Positions 32,780 to 41,492 of a DNA stretch of 46,664 bases are shown here, one piece after another (positions within the stretch are counted from its first letter, which is position 1; each line of letters begins with the position of its first letter). Below the pieces are notes generated by a model that was not told the origin of the DNA, did no database searches, and saw only the letters and a program-made list of their open reading frames with translations. Origin of the DNA: Thermoanaerobaculia bacterium (GTDB taxonomy: Bacteria > Acidobacteriota > Thermoanaerobaculia > Thermoanaerobaculales > Sulfomarinibacteraceae); contig JAMOVQ010000068.1 in NCBI GenBank assembly GCA_027067575.1, positions 1 through 46,664 of the forward strand, given 5' to 3'. Both the position numbers and the translations under genes were made by a program.

Positions 32780-33642
32780 GCTGGCCATTCTCGCGCCCGA
32801 AGTTCGAGAACCTCGACCACTACCTCGCGCGCAAGGAGTACGACAAGGCGCTCAAGGCCGTGGCCGAGGAGCTCAAGCGGAACCCGTCGCAGTTCAACCT
32901 TCTCCTGCGCCAGGCGGAGATCCTCGGCCTGGCGGGAAACCGCGAGGAGGCGATCCGCATCTACCGGTCCCTGGCCGAACGGTACGCCCGCGACGGTTTC
33001 TACGCCAAGGCGATCGCACTGTACAAGAAGATCCTCAAGCTCGACCCGGACCGCGAGGAGATCCACCAGGAGCTGACCCGCGTCATCGAGGAGGACCGGG
33101 CCGCAAACCGTCCCTTGGAAGAACGGCTCAGGAGTCTGGCCGAGTACGAGACGCCGGCTGGTGGAAAGGACGAGGCCGAAGACGATCCCCTGGCCATTGA
33201 ACGGATCAAGGAGCTCGAGGCATCGGCCCTGTTCGCCGCCTTCTCGGGCGACGCGCTCAGGGAGATCCTGACATCCACGGCGCTCCGTTCGTTCCGCGAG
33301 GGGGATATCATCGTCACCGAGGGCGAGCCGGGATCTTCCCTGTTCCTGATCGTCTCTGGCCACGTCAAGGTGTTCACCCGGGACGAGCACGGCGGCCACA
33401 TCCCGCTGGCCGAGCTCGGCCCCGGCGACTTCTTCGGAGAGGTCTCCCTGCTGACGGGCCGCCCCCGAACGGCAACCATCACGGCGAAAGAACCGGTCAT
33501 CGCGATCGAGCTGGCCAAGGAGTCCATCGACCGGATCGCCGAAACCCACCCCGAGGTCCGGACGATTCTCGAGGAGTTCTACGAGAAGCGGGCCCGGGAG
33601 ACGGTGGAGGCGGTGATCCGGAAGCTCCGGGGGGGCGAGTGA
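32776..33642 (+). CDS. TPR and cyclic-nucleotide-binding domain protein
   Basis: 288 residues from ATG 32776, preceded by GGAGGAGG and overlapping the previous stop. Residues 9-105 contain TPR-like helices (LDHYLARKEYDKALKAVAEEL; EEAIRIYRSLAERYARDG). Residues about 150-275 form a Crp-type cNMP fold: FREGDIIVTEGEPGSSLFLIV, then LGPGDFFGEVSLLTGRPRTATI, the phosphate-binding cassette with the conserved FGE and R. There is no DNA-binding helix-turn-helix, so it is not a transcription regulator. It may be a nucleotide-responsive scaffold. The stop overlaps the GTG of def. Confidence 0.85.
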   Translation: MSWPFSRPKFENLDHYLARKEYDKALKAVAEELKRNPSQFNLLLRQAEILGLAGNREEAIRIYRSLAERYARDGFYAKAIALYKKILKLDPDREEIHQELTRVIEEDRAANRPLEERLRSLAEYETPAGGKDEAEDDPLAIERIKELEASALFAAFSGDALREILTSTALRSFREGDIIVTEGEPGSSLFLIVSGHVKVFTRDEHGGHIPLAELGPGDFFGEVSLLTGRPRTATITAKEPVIAIELAKESIDRIAETHPEVRTILEEFYEKRARETVEAVIRKLRGGE

Positions 33643-34166
33643 GCCGTCAGGCTCGCGACCGGATCGTCCTCTTTCCCGATCCGGTGCTCTCCCGCCCGGC
33701 GGACCCCATCCTCGGCTCGGGCACCCCGTTGGAGCCCCTCGTCGCCAGGCTGTGGCGGGCATGCAGAGACCACGACGGAGCCGGCCTTGCAGCACCCCAG
33801 ATCGGGGTCCCACTCCGGGTCGCCGTGGTCGATGCCGAGGCTGTCGGATTCTCCGGCCGGGAGATCGTCCTGATCGATCCCGAGATCGTCGAGACGGGGC
33901 CTCCGGTCCCCGGCGAGGAAGGATGTCTTTCCTTCCCCGGCCTCTTCGCCACGGTCCGGCGTCCCGAGAAGGCAACGATCGTGACCCGGACGGCCGAAGG
34001 GAGACGCCGCACCCTGGAGCTGGAGGGGCTTCCGGCCCGCGCCGTCCTCCACGAGATCGACCACCTCGACGGTACCCTCATGCCCGACCGCATGGGGCCG
34101 CTCCGGCGCCGGTTCTTCCTCGCCCGGCATTCCTTGCGGAACGGCCGAACCCGCCCGCGAGCCTGA
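33639..34166 (+). CDS. def: Peptide deformylase
   Basis: 175 residues, GTG start overlapping the previous TGA. All three deformylase motifs are present: DGAGLAAPQIG (residues 46-56), EEGCLSFPG (metal ligand C96) and HEIDHLDG (ligands H138 and H142, catalytic E139). The enzyme removes the formyl group from nascent proteins. It has no adjacent fmt gene, the common arrangement; here it ends a four-gene block with dacB, the amidohydrolase and the cNMP protein. Converges with dnaJ, 18 bp apart. Confidence 0.94.
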   Translation: MSRQARDRIVLFPDPVLSRPADPILGSGTPLEPLVARLWRACRDHDGAGLAAPQIGVPLRVAVVDAEAVGFSGREIVLIDPEIVETGPPVPGEEGCLSFPGLFATVRRPEKATIVTRTAEGRRRTLELEGLPARAVLHEIDHLDGTLMPDRMGPLRRRFFLARHSLRNGRTRPRA

Positions 34167-34184
34167 TCCTCCAGGACGGCGGTC

Positions 34185-35210
34185 TCACAGCCCTCGGGGA
34201 AGCCCGGCCCTGGGATCCTCCGTGTAGAGATCCGCGACCCTGCGTGCCACGTCGCGGCCTGCTGGTGAGATCACCGTTGGCACGACGATCTGGACCGTGT
34301 AGAGGTGATCGCCGTAGGCCCGGGTCTTCGGGTTGCGAACGCCCTTGCCACGGAGACGGAACGTCTTCCCCGACTGAGTTCCCGGCGGGACCTTCGTCCG
34401 GACCGGACCGTGGATCGTTCCGACCTCGATCTCGGCACCGAGGTACGCCTCGGTGAAGGTGATCGGCACCGTGGTCCGGATCGTGTCGCCCTCCCTCTTG
34501 AAGAAGGGATGGGGCCGAACCTTGACCCGGACGTAGAGGTCGCCCGGGGTTCCGCCGTTCACCCCGGGGGCACCCTTCCCGGCAACGCGGACCTTGCCTC
34601 CGTCACGAACCCCTTCGGGAATCCGGACCTTGAGCCGTTCCGTCGAGATCACGACGCCCGCACCGTGGCACGCAGGGCACACTTTACCCCCCACGTTTCC
34701 GGACCCGCCACAGGCCGAGCAGACGACCTGCCGTTGCAACGGGATGGACACCGTGGTCCCACGGACCGCCTCCTCGAAGCTGATCTCTACCTGGAGCTCG
34801 TGGTCCTGCCCACGCTGTGGCCGGGGTCTCCGCCGGCGTGCCCGTGCAGCTCCGCCGAAGAACTGCTCGAAGATCTCCGACATGTCCCCGAAGCCGCCAA
34901 AGCCGGCGTCGTGGAACTCGACCCGAACGTCCTGTTGTGGACCGGACCACCCCGTCCGCCCGGCCGCCCCCCCGGCAGGCATACCTTCCTCGTCCGGCAC
35001 GAACCCGTAGGTGTCGTATTGCTTGCGTTTCTCCTCGTCCGAGAGGACCCGGTACGCCTCCTGGATCTCCTTGAACCGGGCCTCCGCATCTGGGTTGCCC
35101 GGGTTGACGTCGGGATGGTACTTCCGGGCAAGCTTCCGGTACGCCTTCTTGATCTCCGCAGCAGTCGCCTTCCGGTCGATTCCCAGTACCTTGTAGTAAT
35201 CCTTCGCCAC
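34185..35210 (-). CDS. dnaJ: DnaJ-family co-chaperone with a half zinc-finger region
   Basis: 341 residues, GTG start with GGGAGG upstream. The J domain at residues 1-68 has YHPDVNP (H32-P33-D34), then a short G/F-rich linker ([18 protein letters not shown]) and the substrate-binding C-terminal domains. Classical DnaJ has four CxxCxGxG repeats; here there are two, CSACGGSG (C164, C167) and CPACHGAG (C178, C181), enough for one zinc site. This is intermediate between DnaJ and the zinc-less CbpA type. It stimulates DnaK. It is alone, with no dnaK or grpE next to it, and has its own promoter at 35229-35257. Confidence 0.92.
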   Translation of the reverse strand: MAKDYYKVLGIDRKATAAEIKKAYRKLARKYHPDVNPGNPDAEARFKEIQEAYRVLSDEEKRKQYDTYGFVPDEEGMPAGGAAGRTGWSGPQQDVRVEFHDAGFGGFGDMSEIFEQFFGGAARARRRRPRPQRGQDHELQVEISFEEAVRGTTVSIPLQRQVVCSACGGSGNVGGKVCPACHGAGVVISTERLKVRIPEGVRDGGKVRVAGKGAPGVNGGTPGDLYVRVKVRPHPFFKREGDTIRTTVPITFTEAYLGAEIEVGTIHGPVRTKVPPGTQSGKTFRLRGKGVRNPKTRAYGDHLYTVQIVVPTVISPAGRDVARRVADLYTEDPRAGLPRGL

Positions 35211-35228
35211 GTCGTCCTCCCGCGCACA

Positions 35229-35257
35229 AATATGAGCAAGTTCTTATAAAATTTCAA
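35229..35257 (-). promoter_or_regulatory. Promoter of dnaJ
   Basis: On the minus strand TTGAAA (complement of 35252-35257), 17-bp spacer, CATATT (complement of 35229-35234), in a short A+T-rich island just before the Shine-Dalgarno. TTGAAA also fits heat-shock sigma32-type -35 boxes, but the -10 is not CCCCAT-like. No CIRCE or HAIR operator was seen. Confidence 0.55.
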
Positions 35258-35319
35258 CCCCCCTCTACCAACCGGACGGATCCCCTTCCACAGCACCGGT
35301 TGAAAGACTCCCCACTCGA

Positions 35320-35790
35320 ACCTCCCCCAAGGACGAGCGGAGCGATGTTCCGATTGGCACCGCAATGAACCCCGCCCCCTCGATCGTCCGCCCTCCCCAG
35401 CCGCAACGGCCTCACCCCACCTGGCACCCCACATCCCCACCCCACCCAGGGACGAGCGAAGCGACGTCCCGGCTGGCGCCTCGGAGAACCAGGCCCTTCA
35501 CGATCGGGACTGTCCCCACAGCCACTACCTCCCCTGGCCCCAAACCACGCACCCCGACCTGGTGCCCCACTCACCCATCCACCCAGGGACAAGCGCAGCG
35601 ATGTTCCGGCTGGCGCTCCAGAGAACCCGAGCCCTTCACGATCGGGACTGTCCCCATGCCGGAGCCCTCCGCCATCCAGCGATCGAGCGCCTACGAAGAA
35701 CGGGCCGGCGGGGGGGGGCGGGGGCGGTCCGGGGACGGAGGCGAGGGCAATCCCCGGGCCGGCCGCCGGTTCGCCCCACGGCATGGCTTG
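35320..35790 (+). repeat. 138-bp tandem intergenic repeat, locus B2, with G-rich tail
   Basis: CACGATCGGGACTGTCCCCA occurs at 35499 and 35637, 138 bp apart as at locus B1. A diverged, shorter unit precedes them (GACGAGCGGAGCGATGTTCC at 35332, about 119 bp before the next). Each unit has the GGGACG...CGTCCC-type hairpin, with base changes on both sides in the third copy. The final unit runs into CCATCCAGCGATCGAGCG and the G-rich tail shared with B1. Fills the gap between dnaJ and the divergent pentapeptide gene. Confidence 0.78.
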
Positions 35791-35817
35791 ACCAGCGGAG
35801 GGCCCGGGGCGGATACT
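35788..35817 (+). promoter_or_regulatory. Candidate promoter of the pentapeptide-repeat gene
   Basis: TTGACC (35788-35793), 18-bp spacer, GATACT (35812-35817), 17 bases before the ATG at 35835. GGAGG at 35826-35830 is the ribosome-binding site. The promoter begins at the end of the B2 repeat tail. Confidence 0.45.
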
Positions 35818-35834
35818 GGCCGCTCGGAGGAACC

Positions 35835-36992
35835 ATGGCGGAACTGACACGGAAGGAACTCGTGCTCGCGCTGATCGGTGCGTCTCCGGGGCGCGTCCGC
35901 CTTGCCGGCCTCGATCTTTCGGGACTCGATCTTTCGGGACTCGACCTGTCGGGCGTCACCTTGCGGGGCGCCAACCTGGAGGGATGCCGTCTCCACCACA
36001 CCGACCTGTCGGGCGCCGATCTCGGCCGGGCCCGCCTTAGGCGAGCCGACCTGACCGGGGCGAACCTCCGCAAGGCATTCTTGCACCGGACCGATCTCTC
36101 TGGAGCGATCCTCTCGCAGGCCGTGCTCGGTGGGGCCCGCATGGAGGCGGCTGATCTGACGGGGGCCGACCTTCGTGGTGTCCTGCTCGAGGACGTCACA
36201 CTCGTCTCGCCCGTCCTGCGGGAAGCCGATCTCCGGGGCGTGGATCTGACCCGTCTCGAGCTCTCGGGCGCTGATCTGACGGGCGCCCGGCTCGCGGGGT
36301 GCGACCTGCGCGGAATCGGCCTTTCGCGAGCCAGACTCCGCGGCGCCGACCTCTCCGGGATCGACGCGCGGGGCTGGGAGGAGCCAACCGAGATCACCGA
36401 CGCCGACCTGACCGGGGCGAACCTCAGCGGGGCGAACCTCGAGGGCGCGTCACTCGTCGCCTCGGATCTCAGCGGAGCGACCCTCGACGGCGCACGGCTC
36501 GCCGGGACGGACCTCCACGCAGCCCGGTTGCCCGGGGCCTCCCTCGTCGGGGTACGCGGCCACACGGAGGGCTCGGACGTTCCACCACCCCCTGACGGCG
36601 TGGAACGGGAGGAGGGCGACTGGCCGCCCCCCCCGTCGTTCTCCCTCGCCGATCTCAGCGAGGCGGACCTCCGGGACGCCGAGCTCCCGGGCGTCGACCT
36701 TGGCGGTGCGCGGCTTGGCCGGGCCGACCTCTCCGGGGCCCGGATGCCCCGCGCCTACCTCGTTCAGGCGGACCTCCGGGGTGCGCGCATCGTCGAGACC
36801 GATCTCTCCGACGCCGACCTCGGGCTCTCGTTGCTGGATGGGGCCGACCTCTCCGGTGCGAACCTCGTCGGGGCGAGACTCTCGGGAGCGAGCCTTGGCG
36901 GTGCAACCCTCGACGGCGTCCTGGCGGACGATCCCGACCTGATGATCGCCATGGACGAGGAGCGCCCGGACAACGGTGGCCCGGTCTCCTGA
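35835..36992 (+). CDS. Pentapeptide-repeat protein, two beta-helix blocks
   Basis: 385 residues from ATG 35835 with GGAGG. After an N-terminal helix (LTRKELVLALIGASPGRV) come about 40 A(D/N)LxG-type pentapeptides (for example LSGADLGRARLRRADLTGANL), which fold into a right-handed quadrilateral beta helix. A Pro/Glu-rich break around residues 243-272 (PPPPDGVE, WPPPPS) divides the helix into a long first and a shorter second block. The C-terminal tail is acidic (DEERPDNG). Some such proteins mimic DNA and protect gyrase, but most have no known role. No signal peptide was seen, so it is cytoplasmic. Confidence 0.93.
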   Translation: MAELTRKELVLALIGASPGRVRLAGLDLSGLDLSGLDLSGVTLRGANLEGCRLHHTDLSGADLGRARLRRADLTGANLRKAFLHRTDLSGAILSQAVLGGARMEAADLTGADLRGVLLEDVTLVSPVLREADLRGVDLTRLELSGADLTGARLAGCDLRGIGLSRARLRGADLSGIDARGWEEPTEITDADLTGANLSGANLEGASLVASDLSGATLDGARLAGTDLHAARLPGASLVGVRGHTEGSDVPPPPDGVEREEGDWPPPPSFSLADLSEADLRDAELPGVDLGGARLGRADLSGARMPRAYLVQADLRGARIVETDLSDADLGLSLLDGADLSGANLVGARLSGASLGGATLDGVLADDPDLMIAMDEERPDNGGPVS

Positions 36993-37097
36993 CTCCTCTC
37001 CCCCGCCGGTGACCGCTCTCCCGTCCGCTGGACCGGCGCGGCTACAATGGTTCTCGATGCGCCGAGACGTACCTGCAGGAGACGGAGCGTGACGATC

Positions 37098-39593
37098 ATG
37101 GCTTCACGGAAGCGATGGATGATCCCGGCGGGGATCGGCACGCTGATCCTTGCGGCGGTCAACCTTCCGCTGCTGGCCCGGTACGTACCTGCGCTCCGGG
37201 AATCCGCCGAGTGGATCACGAGGACACCAAACCCTGTCTGGCTCGCCGTAGGAAACGGTGTGGCGATCGTTCTCCTCCTGCTCGGCATCGTCAGGATGGT
37301 CACCGGAGACTCGAAGGCTTCGGCCCTCGCCCGTTCCCTCGCACGCCACGGCGACCCCGCAGGGGCTGGTGACATCCTGCTTGCAGCGGGCAAGCCGAAG
37401 GCGGCGATCCGCTACTACACGAGGGCCCGGGCATGGGAACAGGCCGGCCGCGCCGCAGTCCAGGCGGGCCGGCTCGACCAGGCTGCGGAGCTGTTCCGCA
37501 GGGCAGGCGGTTCACGGATCGAGGAGGCGGCACGGCTCTACCGCCGGCTTGGCCGCCACGACGATTCGAGGGCCTGTGACGCCGAGTACGCCCGCTGGCT
37601 GGCCTCCCGGAACCGGATGACGGACGCCATCGAGGCATGGCTGCGCGCCGGGGAACCGGTCAAGGCTGCGAAGTCCGCACGGCTCGCCCTGGACGAAGGC
37701 CGCCTCAAGCCGAACCTCCGGTCGTTCGACGCCGCACGCAAGGCGGCCGAGCAGACCCGCGACACCACCCTGATGGCGGAGTTGCTGGAGCTCCAGGAGG
37801 ACTGGGCCCGTGCCGCGATCACGTGGCGGGAGGCCGGTGATCACGAGCGTGCAGCGCGCTGTTTCCGCCTTGCTGGAAGGCTCGAGGACGCGGCCGACGA
37901 GGAGGAGGCCGCCGGCCGTCCCACCGAGGCCACCAGGCTCCGGATCAACCTGCTCCACAGGCTTCGCCAGAAGCTGGCGCCAGGGGTGACTGGGGACGGG
38001 GAAAGGTCCGAATGGCAGGAGGCGGTCCGGCAGAAGATCCGTGCGCTCGAGGCGAGGATCATTCCGGCGCTGGAGGAGTTGGGGCAACAGGAGAGTCTGA
38101 TCACCGAGCTGACGGCAGCCGGACGCCTTGAGGAGGTGATCGAGCGACTGGTGGCCTCCGGCGATACCCGGCGGGCGGCTGAGGTGGCCTCGGAGATGGG
38201 CCGCCCGGGCCTTGCGGCCGAGCTCCACGAGAAGTCCGGCCGCTGGGGGGAGGCCAGCGACCTGTGGGAGCTCGCCGGTGATCTTGGGAAAGCCGCCAGG
38301 GCTGCCGAGTTCGCCGGTGAGGATGAACGGGCTCTCGCGCTCTACCGGACGGCGGGTGACATCTCGGGCCAGGCCCGCTGCATGGCGCGATCGGGCCGGC
38401 TCCAGGATGCCCTCGCCGTCCTCCACCGCGCCGAACGGTGGGAGGAGGCGGTACGGCTGTTGAAGGAGTTCCCGGGCCCGATCCCCGACATTCCGGACAT
38501 CGTGCAGGACCTCGCGGAGATCCTCCGCGGGAAGGGCAAGCGGAAGGAGGCGATCGCCGTCCTCCAGCGCGCCGTGGTCGGCGTCGCTCTGACGCCCGAG
38601 CGGCTGGCGCCTCCCGTGCTGCTCGCCCGTCTGCTCCACGAGGAAGGCGAGGCGCAGGCCGCGCTGGAACAGCTCGACCGTGTGCTCGATTTCGACTACA
38701 GCTACCAGCCCGCCCACATGCTCCGGCAGAAGATCCTCGCCGAGGTCCCGGAGTACCGCCGGGCCATGACGGAACGCAGCCGGGCCGGGCAGCGGGCCGC
38801 CGAGTCCGGAAGCGCGGAGACGCGGTACGAAATCCTCGAGGAGGTCGGACGCGGGGGGATGGGTGTCGTATACCGGGCGCGAGACAGCCGGCTCGAGCGG
38901 GATGTGGCGATCAAGGTTCTCCGGACGACACGGCAGGAGGAGATCGTCCGGCTCGAACGGGAAGCCAAGGCGGCGGCGACGCTCAACCATCCCGGCATCG
39001 TGACGGTGTACGACTTCGAGCAGGGGTTCGGAGGCTACTTCATCGTGATGGAGTTCGCCGACGGCGACCCGCTGGACCACCTCCTCCGGTCGGACGTCCA
39101 GCGGATCCGGGACAACCTGCTCGACCTGATGATCCAGGCGGCCGATGCCGTCGCGTTCGCCCATAGCCACAACGTCATCCACCGCGACCTCAAGCCAGGC
39201 AACCTGATGCTGACCCGGGACAGCCGTGTCAAGATCCTGGACTTCGGGATCGCCGCACGGCTCGACCTGCAGACGGGACGGCAGGAACAGGTCTGTGGAA
39301 CACCCTACTACATGGCCCCGGAGCAGATCCGCGGGGAGCCACCCACCCCGGCAACGGACGTCTACTCCCTCGGGGCGACCTTCTTCCACCTCGCGGCGGG
39401 CCGGCCGCCGTTCGTCAAGGGGAACATCATCCAAGGTCATCTGTCGGAGCCGGCTCCCGACCCCATGACCTTGAACCCCGACCTCCCTCTCCCCCTCGCC
39501 CGGATCATCCTCCGGTGTCTGGAGAAGGACCCTGCGGCCCGGTTCGCATCCGGGGCTGAGCTCCGGAACACGCTCCTCCAGGTCCGGGGCTGA
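37098..39593 (+). CDS. Membrane-anchored TPR protein with C-terminal Ser/Thr kinase
   Basis: 831 residues from ATG 37098 (an ATG at 37047 is less likely, being inside a -10-like box). Two TM helices (about 9-28 and 47-66) are followed by 500 residues of TPR-like helical repeats with many Trp/Ala pairs (EQAGRAAVQAGRLDQAAELF, WGEASDLWELAGDLGKAARA). The Hanks-type kinase is at 576-831: GRGGMGVVYRARD, RDVAIKVL, NVIHRDLKPGNLML, ILDFGIAARL and MAPEQIRGE. Kinases of this class are normally N-terminal, so this order is reversed, with the kinase at the far C-terminus and on the cytoplasmic side of the TPR arm. Substrate unknown. Confidence 0.92.
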   Translation: MASRKRWMIPAGIGTLILAAVNLPLLARYVPALRESAEWITRTPNPVWLAVGNGVAIVLLLLGIVRMVTGDSKASALARSLARHGDPAGAGDILLAAGKPKAAIRYYTRARAWEQAGRAAVQAGRLDQAAELFRRAGGSRIEEAARLYRRLGRHDDSRACDAEYARWLASRNRMTDAIEAWLRAGEPVKAAKSARLALDEGRLKPNLRSFDAARKAAEQTRDTTLMAELLELQEDWARAAITWREAGDHERAARCFRLAGRLEDAADEEEAAGRPTEATRLRINLLHRLRQKLAPGVTGDGERSEWQEAVRQKIRALEARIIPALEELGQQESLITELTAAGRLEEVIERLVASGDTRRAAEVASEMGRPGLAAELHEKSGRWGEASDLWELAGDLGKAARAAEFAGEDERALALYRTAGDISGQARCMARSGRLQDALAVLHRAERWEEAVRLLKEFPGPIPDIPDIVQDLAEILRGKGKRKEAIAVLQRAVVGVALTPERLAPPVLLARLLHEEGEAQAALEQLDRVLDFDYSYQPAHMLRQKILAEVPEYRRAMTERSRAGQRAAESGSAETRYEILEEVGRGGMGVVYRARDSRLERDVAIKVLRTTRQEEIVRLEREAKAAATLNHPGIVTVYDFEQGFGGYFIVMEFADGDPLDHLLRSDVQRIRDNLLDLMIQAADAVAFAHSHNVIHRDLKPGNLMLTRDSRVKILDFGIAARLDLQTGRQEQVCGTPYYMAPEQIRGEPPTPATDVYSLGATFFHLAAGRPPFVKGNIIQGHLSEPAPDPMTLNPDLPLPLARIILRCLEKDPAARFASGAELRNTLLQVRG

Positions 39594-39651
39594 CCGGAGC
39601 TGCTATCATCCCGCCCGTGGAACGTGAGGGGAAGGGAGCTCCACCGAGGCA

Positions 39652-40170
39652 ATGGATCTGAAGACGCTCTGGACGCGGCCGGAATCACGGTTCCTGATCC
39701 TCTTCCTGGCACTCCTGGGAGCGGGGTTCACACTGGTGGCGCTCAAGCCGGTCAACGACGCGTTCGTCGTGCCGTACACGGCGTTCATCGCCCGCGTCTC
39801 GGGACACGTTCTCGCCCTGTTCGGGGAGCAGATCACAGTTCATGGCTGCCAGCTGACCTCGCCACGGTTCGCCGTGACGATCTACAACGGGTGCAACGGG
39901 CTGATCACGAGCCTGATCTTCATCGCAGGGGTGCTCGCCTTCCCCGCCCGGCCCCTGGCCAAGGTGCTCGGGGCGATCGGGGGCCTGGTGACGATCCAGC
40001 TGATCAACCTGGTCCGGATCGTCTCCCTCTTCTACATCGGCGTCTTCCTCCCGAAGTATTTCAACCAGTCGCACATCTTCGTGTGGCAGTCGATCGTGAT
40101 CCTCTCGGGCGTCGCCCTGTGGATCGCGTGGGCCCACCGGTATGCCGAGCCGAGAACGCGCCGCTCGTGA
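39652..40170 (+). CDS. xrtH: Exosortase H
   Basis: 172 residues, about five TM helices, short as expected for the XrtH subgroup. The exosortase catalytic set is present: VTIYNGCNGLITSLIF (Cys81), LINLVRIVSLFYIG (Arg122) and NQSHIFVWQSIVI (His141). Exosortases are membrane transpeptidase-like enzymes that recognise a C-terminal tripartite signal and process surface proteins; XrtH is known to pair with IPTLxxWG-type tails. A secreted protein with such a tail is encoded at 44216-45103. The next gene, overlapping by 29 bp, is the exosortase-H-associated membrane protein. A TATCAT box at 39604-39609 may be its promoter. Confidence 0.9.
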   Translation: MDLKTLWTRPESRFLILFLALLGAGFTLVALKPVNDAFVVPYTAFIARVSGHVLALFGEQITVHGCQLTSPRFAVTIYNGCNGLITSLIFIAGVLAFPARPLAKVLGAIGGLVTIQLINLVRIVSLFYIGVFLPKYFNQSHIFVWQSIVILSGVALWIAWAHRYAEPRTRRS

Positions 40171-40774
40171 TCCCCTGAGGAGCTTCCTCCTCAGACTGCC
40201 TCTGGGGCTGCTCGCGGGCATGTTGCTGTGGCTCGTGCTCCTCAGACCCGTCCTCGACGTGGCGACGGCGAAACTGGCCGAGACGTTGATCCGCGCGTTC
40301 GAGTACCCGCGGGTCACGCGCCTCGTGGTGAAGGACCACACGGCCGAGATCCGTCGGGCCGATTTCCGGTCGACGAGCAGGATCCCCACGGTGCCGCTGA
40401 CCGAAATCCACTTCAACACCATCGTGCTCCTCGCCCTCTACCTCGCCCTTCCCCACCCGTTCCGGCGCCGGAACCTCGAACGTCTCTTCATGGCGTGGCT
40501 GACGCTCTTCATCTTCCAGTCGCTCAACCTGCTGTTCCACGTCAAGACGCTGTACGCCCTTGGCCTGGGCGAGTGGAGCCGTGTCCACTACTCGGACTTT
40601 TCGCGGAACCTGTGGGGGTTCTTGCAATACTTCTCGGACCTTCCCGGACGGTTCAGCTTCCCGTTCCTGTTCTGGCTCGCCTCCGACTGGGAACGGGTGT
40701 CGGCGTTGCTGATCCACCGGGAGCTGCCGGAGGCGAGTCGCGAGCCCCGGAAGACCCGAAGGAAGAAGCGGTGA
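40142..40774 (+). CDS. Exosortase-H-associated membrane protein
   Basis: 210 residues with at least three TM helices (about 13-37, 95-108 and 117-135). Between the first two is a soluble loop with RLVVKDHTAEIRRADF and TEIHFNTIVLLALYLAL. The C-terminal half includes HYSDFSRNLWGFLQYFSDLPGRF. A protein of this form regularly follows xrtH, and the 29-bp overlap with xrtH supports translational coupling. I know no biochemical role. It may help substrate delivery or sorting. The C-terminus is very basic (REPRKTRRKKR). Confidence 0.78.
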   Translation: MPSRERAARDPLRSFLLRLPLGLLAGMLLWLVLLRPVLDVATAKLAETLIRAFEYPRVTRLVVKDHTAEIRRADFRSTSRIPTVPLTEIHFNTIVLLALYLALPHPFRRRNLERLFMAWLTLFIFQSLNLLFHVKTLYALGLGEWSRVHYSDFSRNLWGFLQYFSDLPGRFSFPFLFWLASDWERVSALLIHRELPEASREPRKTRRKKR

Positions 40775-40784
40775 CCGGCCGCTC

Positions 40785-41456
40785 ATGGAGGGCCCCGTGG
40801 GGATCGTGACGCTCGTCATTGTCGTGGCCGGGTGGCTCTTCTCGCTCTGCCTCCATGAGTACGCTCACGCCCGCGTGGCGTACGCGGGCGGCGATCACAC
40901 CGTCCGCGAGAAGGGGTACCTGTCGTTCAACCCGCTCCGGTACGCGGATCCGGTGTACTCCATCGTCATGCCGATGATCTTTCTTCTGCTCGGAGGCATC
41001 GGCCTGCCCGGCGGCGCTGTCTACATCGAGACGTGGCGTCTCCGGAGCCCGCTGTGGCGGACGGCCGTCTCCCTCGCCGGCCCCGCCGCGAACCTGGTGA
41101 CGATCCCAATCCTTGCCGTGACGATACGCATGCTGCCGCCCACGCTCGGCTGCCTCCGGCCCGGCCTCGCCTTCCTCGCCTGGCTCGAGGTGATGGCCGT
41201 GCTGTTCAACCTGCTTCCGGTTCCTCCCCTCGACGGGTACGGTGCCATACGGCCCCACCTCCCCCGCGCCCTCGCCACCCGGCTCGACCGCACGGGACGG
41301 TGGGCGATCTGGGGTCTCTTCGCCCTGCTCTGGTTCGTCGATCCCGTGAACGTCCTGTTCTGGAGGGCCGTCTCGGCCCTGGCGGGAGCGCTGGGCGTCC
41401 CCGCCGGCCTCGCCGCCGATGGGTACCACCTGCTGATGTCGGTGATCCGGCCCTGA
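40785..41456 (+). CDS. Site-2-type membrane metalloprotease (M50 family)
   Basis: 223 residues, five or six TM helices. The zinc site is LCLHEYAHARVAY (H24, E25, H28) in the first helix, and NLLPVPPLDGYGAI supplies the third ligand Asp near residue 154. SLAGPAANLV in between is also typical of this short Rip-like group. These proteases cut substrates inside the membrane. The gene begins 10 bp after the exosortase-associated gene and may belong to the same operon, but a shared function is only suggested by position. No PDZ domain is present. Confidence 0.88.
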   Translation: MEGPVGIVTLVIVVAGWLFSLCLHEYAHARVAYAGGDHTVREKGYLSFNPLRYADPVYSIVMPMIFLLLGGIGLPGGAVYIETWRLRSPLWRTAVSLAGPAANLVTIPILAVTIRMLPPTLGCLRPGLAFLAWLEVMAVLFNLLPVPPLDGYGAIRPHLPRALATRLDRTGRWAIWGLFALLWFVDPVNVLFWRAVSALAGALGVPAGLAADGYHLLMSVIRP

Positions 41457-41492
41457 CCGGCTCCGCCGGACGGGGGTTCTTCAAGGCGATCC

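Noticed and set aside
35211-35260. CIRCE or HspR (HAIR) operator upstream of dnaJ
   Set aside because: Neither TTAGCACTC-N9-GAGTGCTAA nor CTTGAGT-N7-ACTCAAG is present; only a sigma70-like promoter fits.
25181-35790. 138-bp repeats considered as a CRISPR array
   Set aside because: Units are far longer than CRISPR repeats, only two or three per locus, the whole unit is conserved with no unique spacers, and no cas gene is present.
41457-41469. CCGGC-TCC-GCCGG hairpin between the M50 protease and trpA as a terminator
   Set aside because: A 5-bp stem with a 3-base loop and no T run is expected by chance in DNA of this composition.
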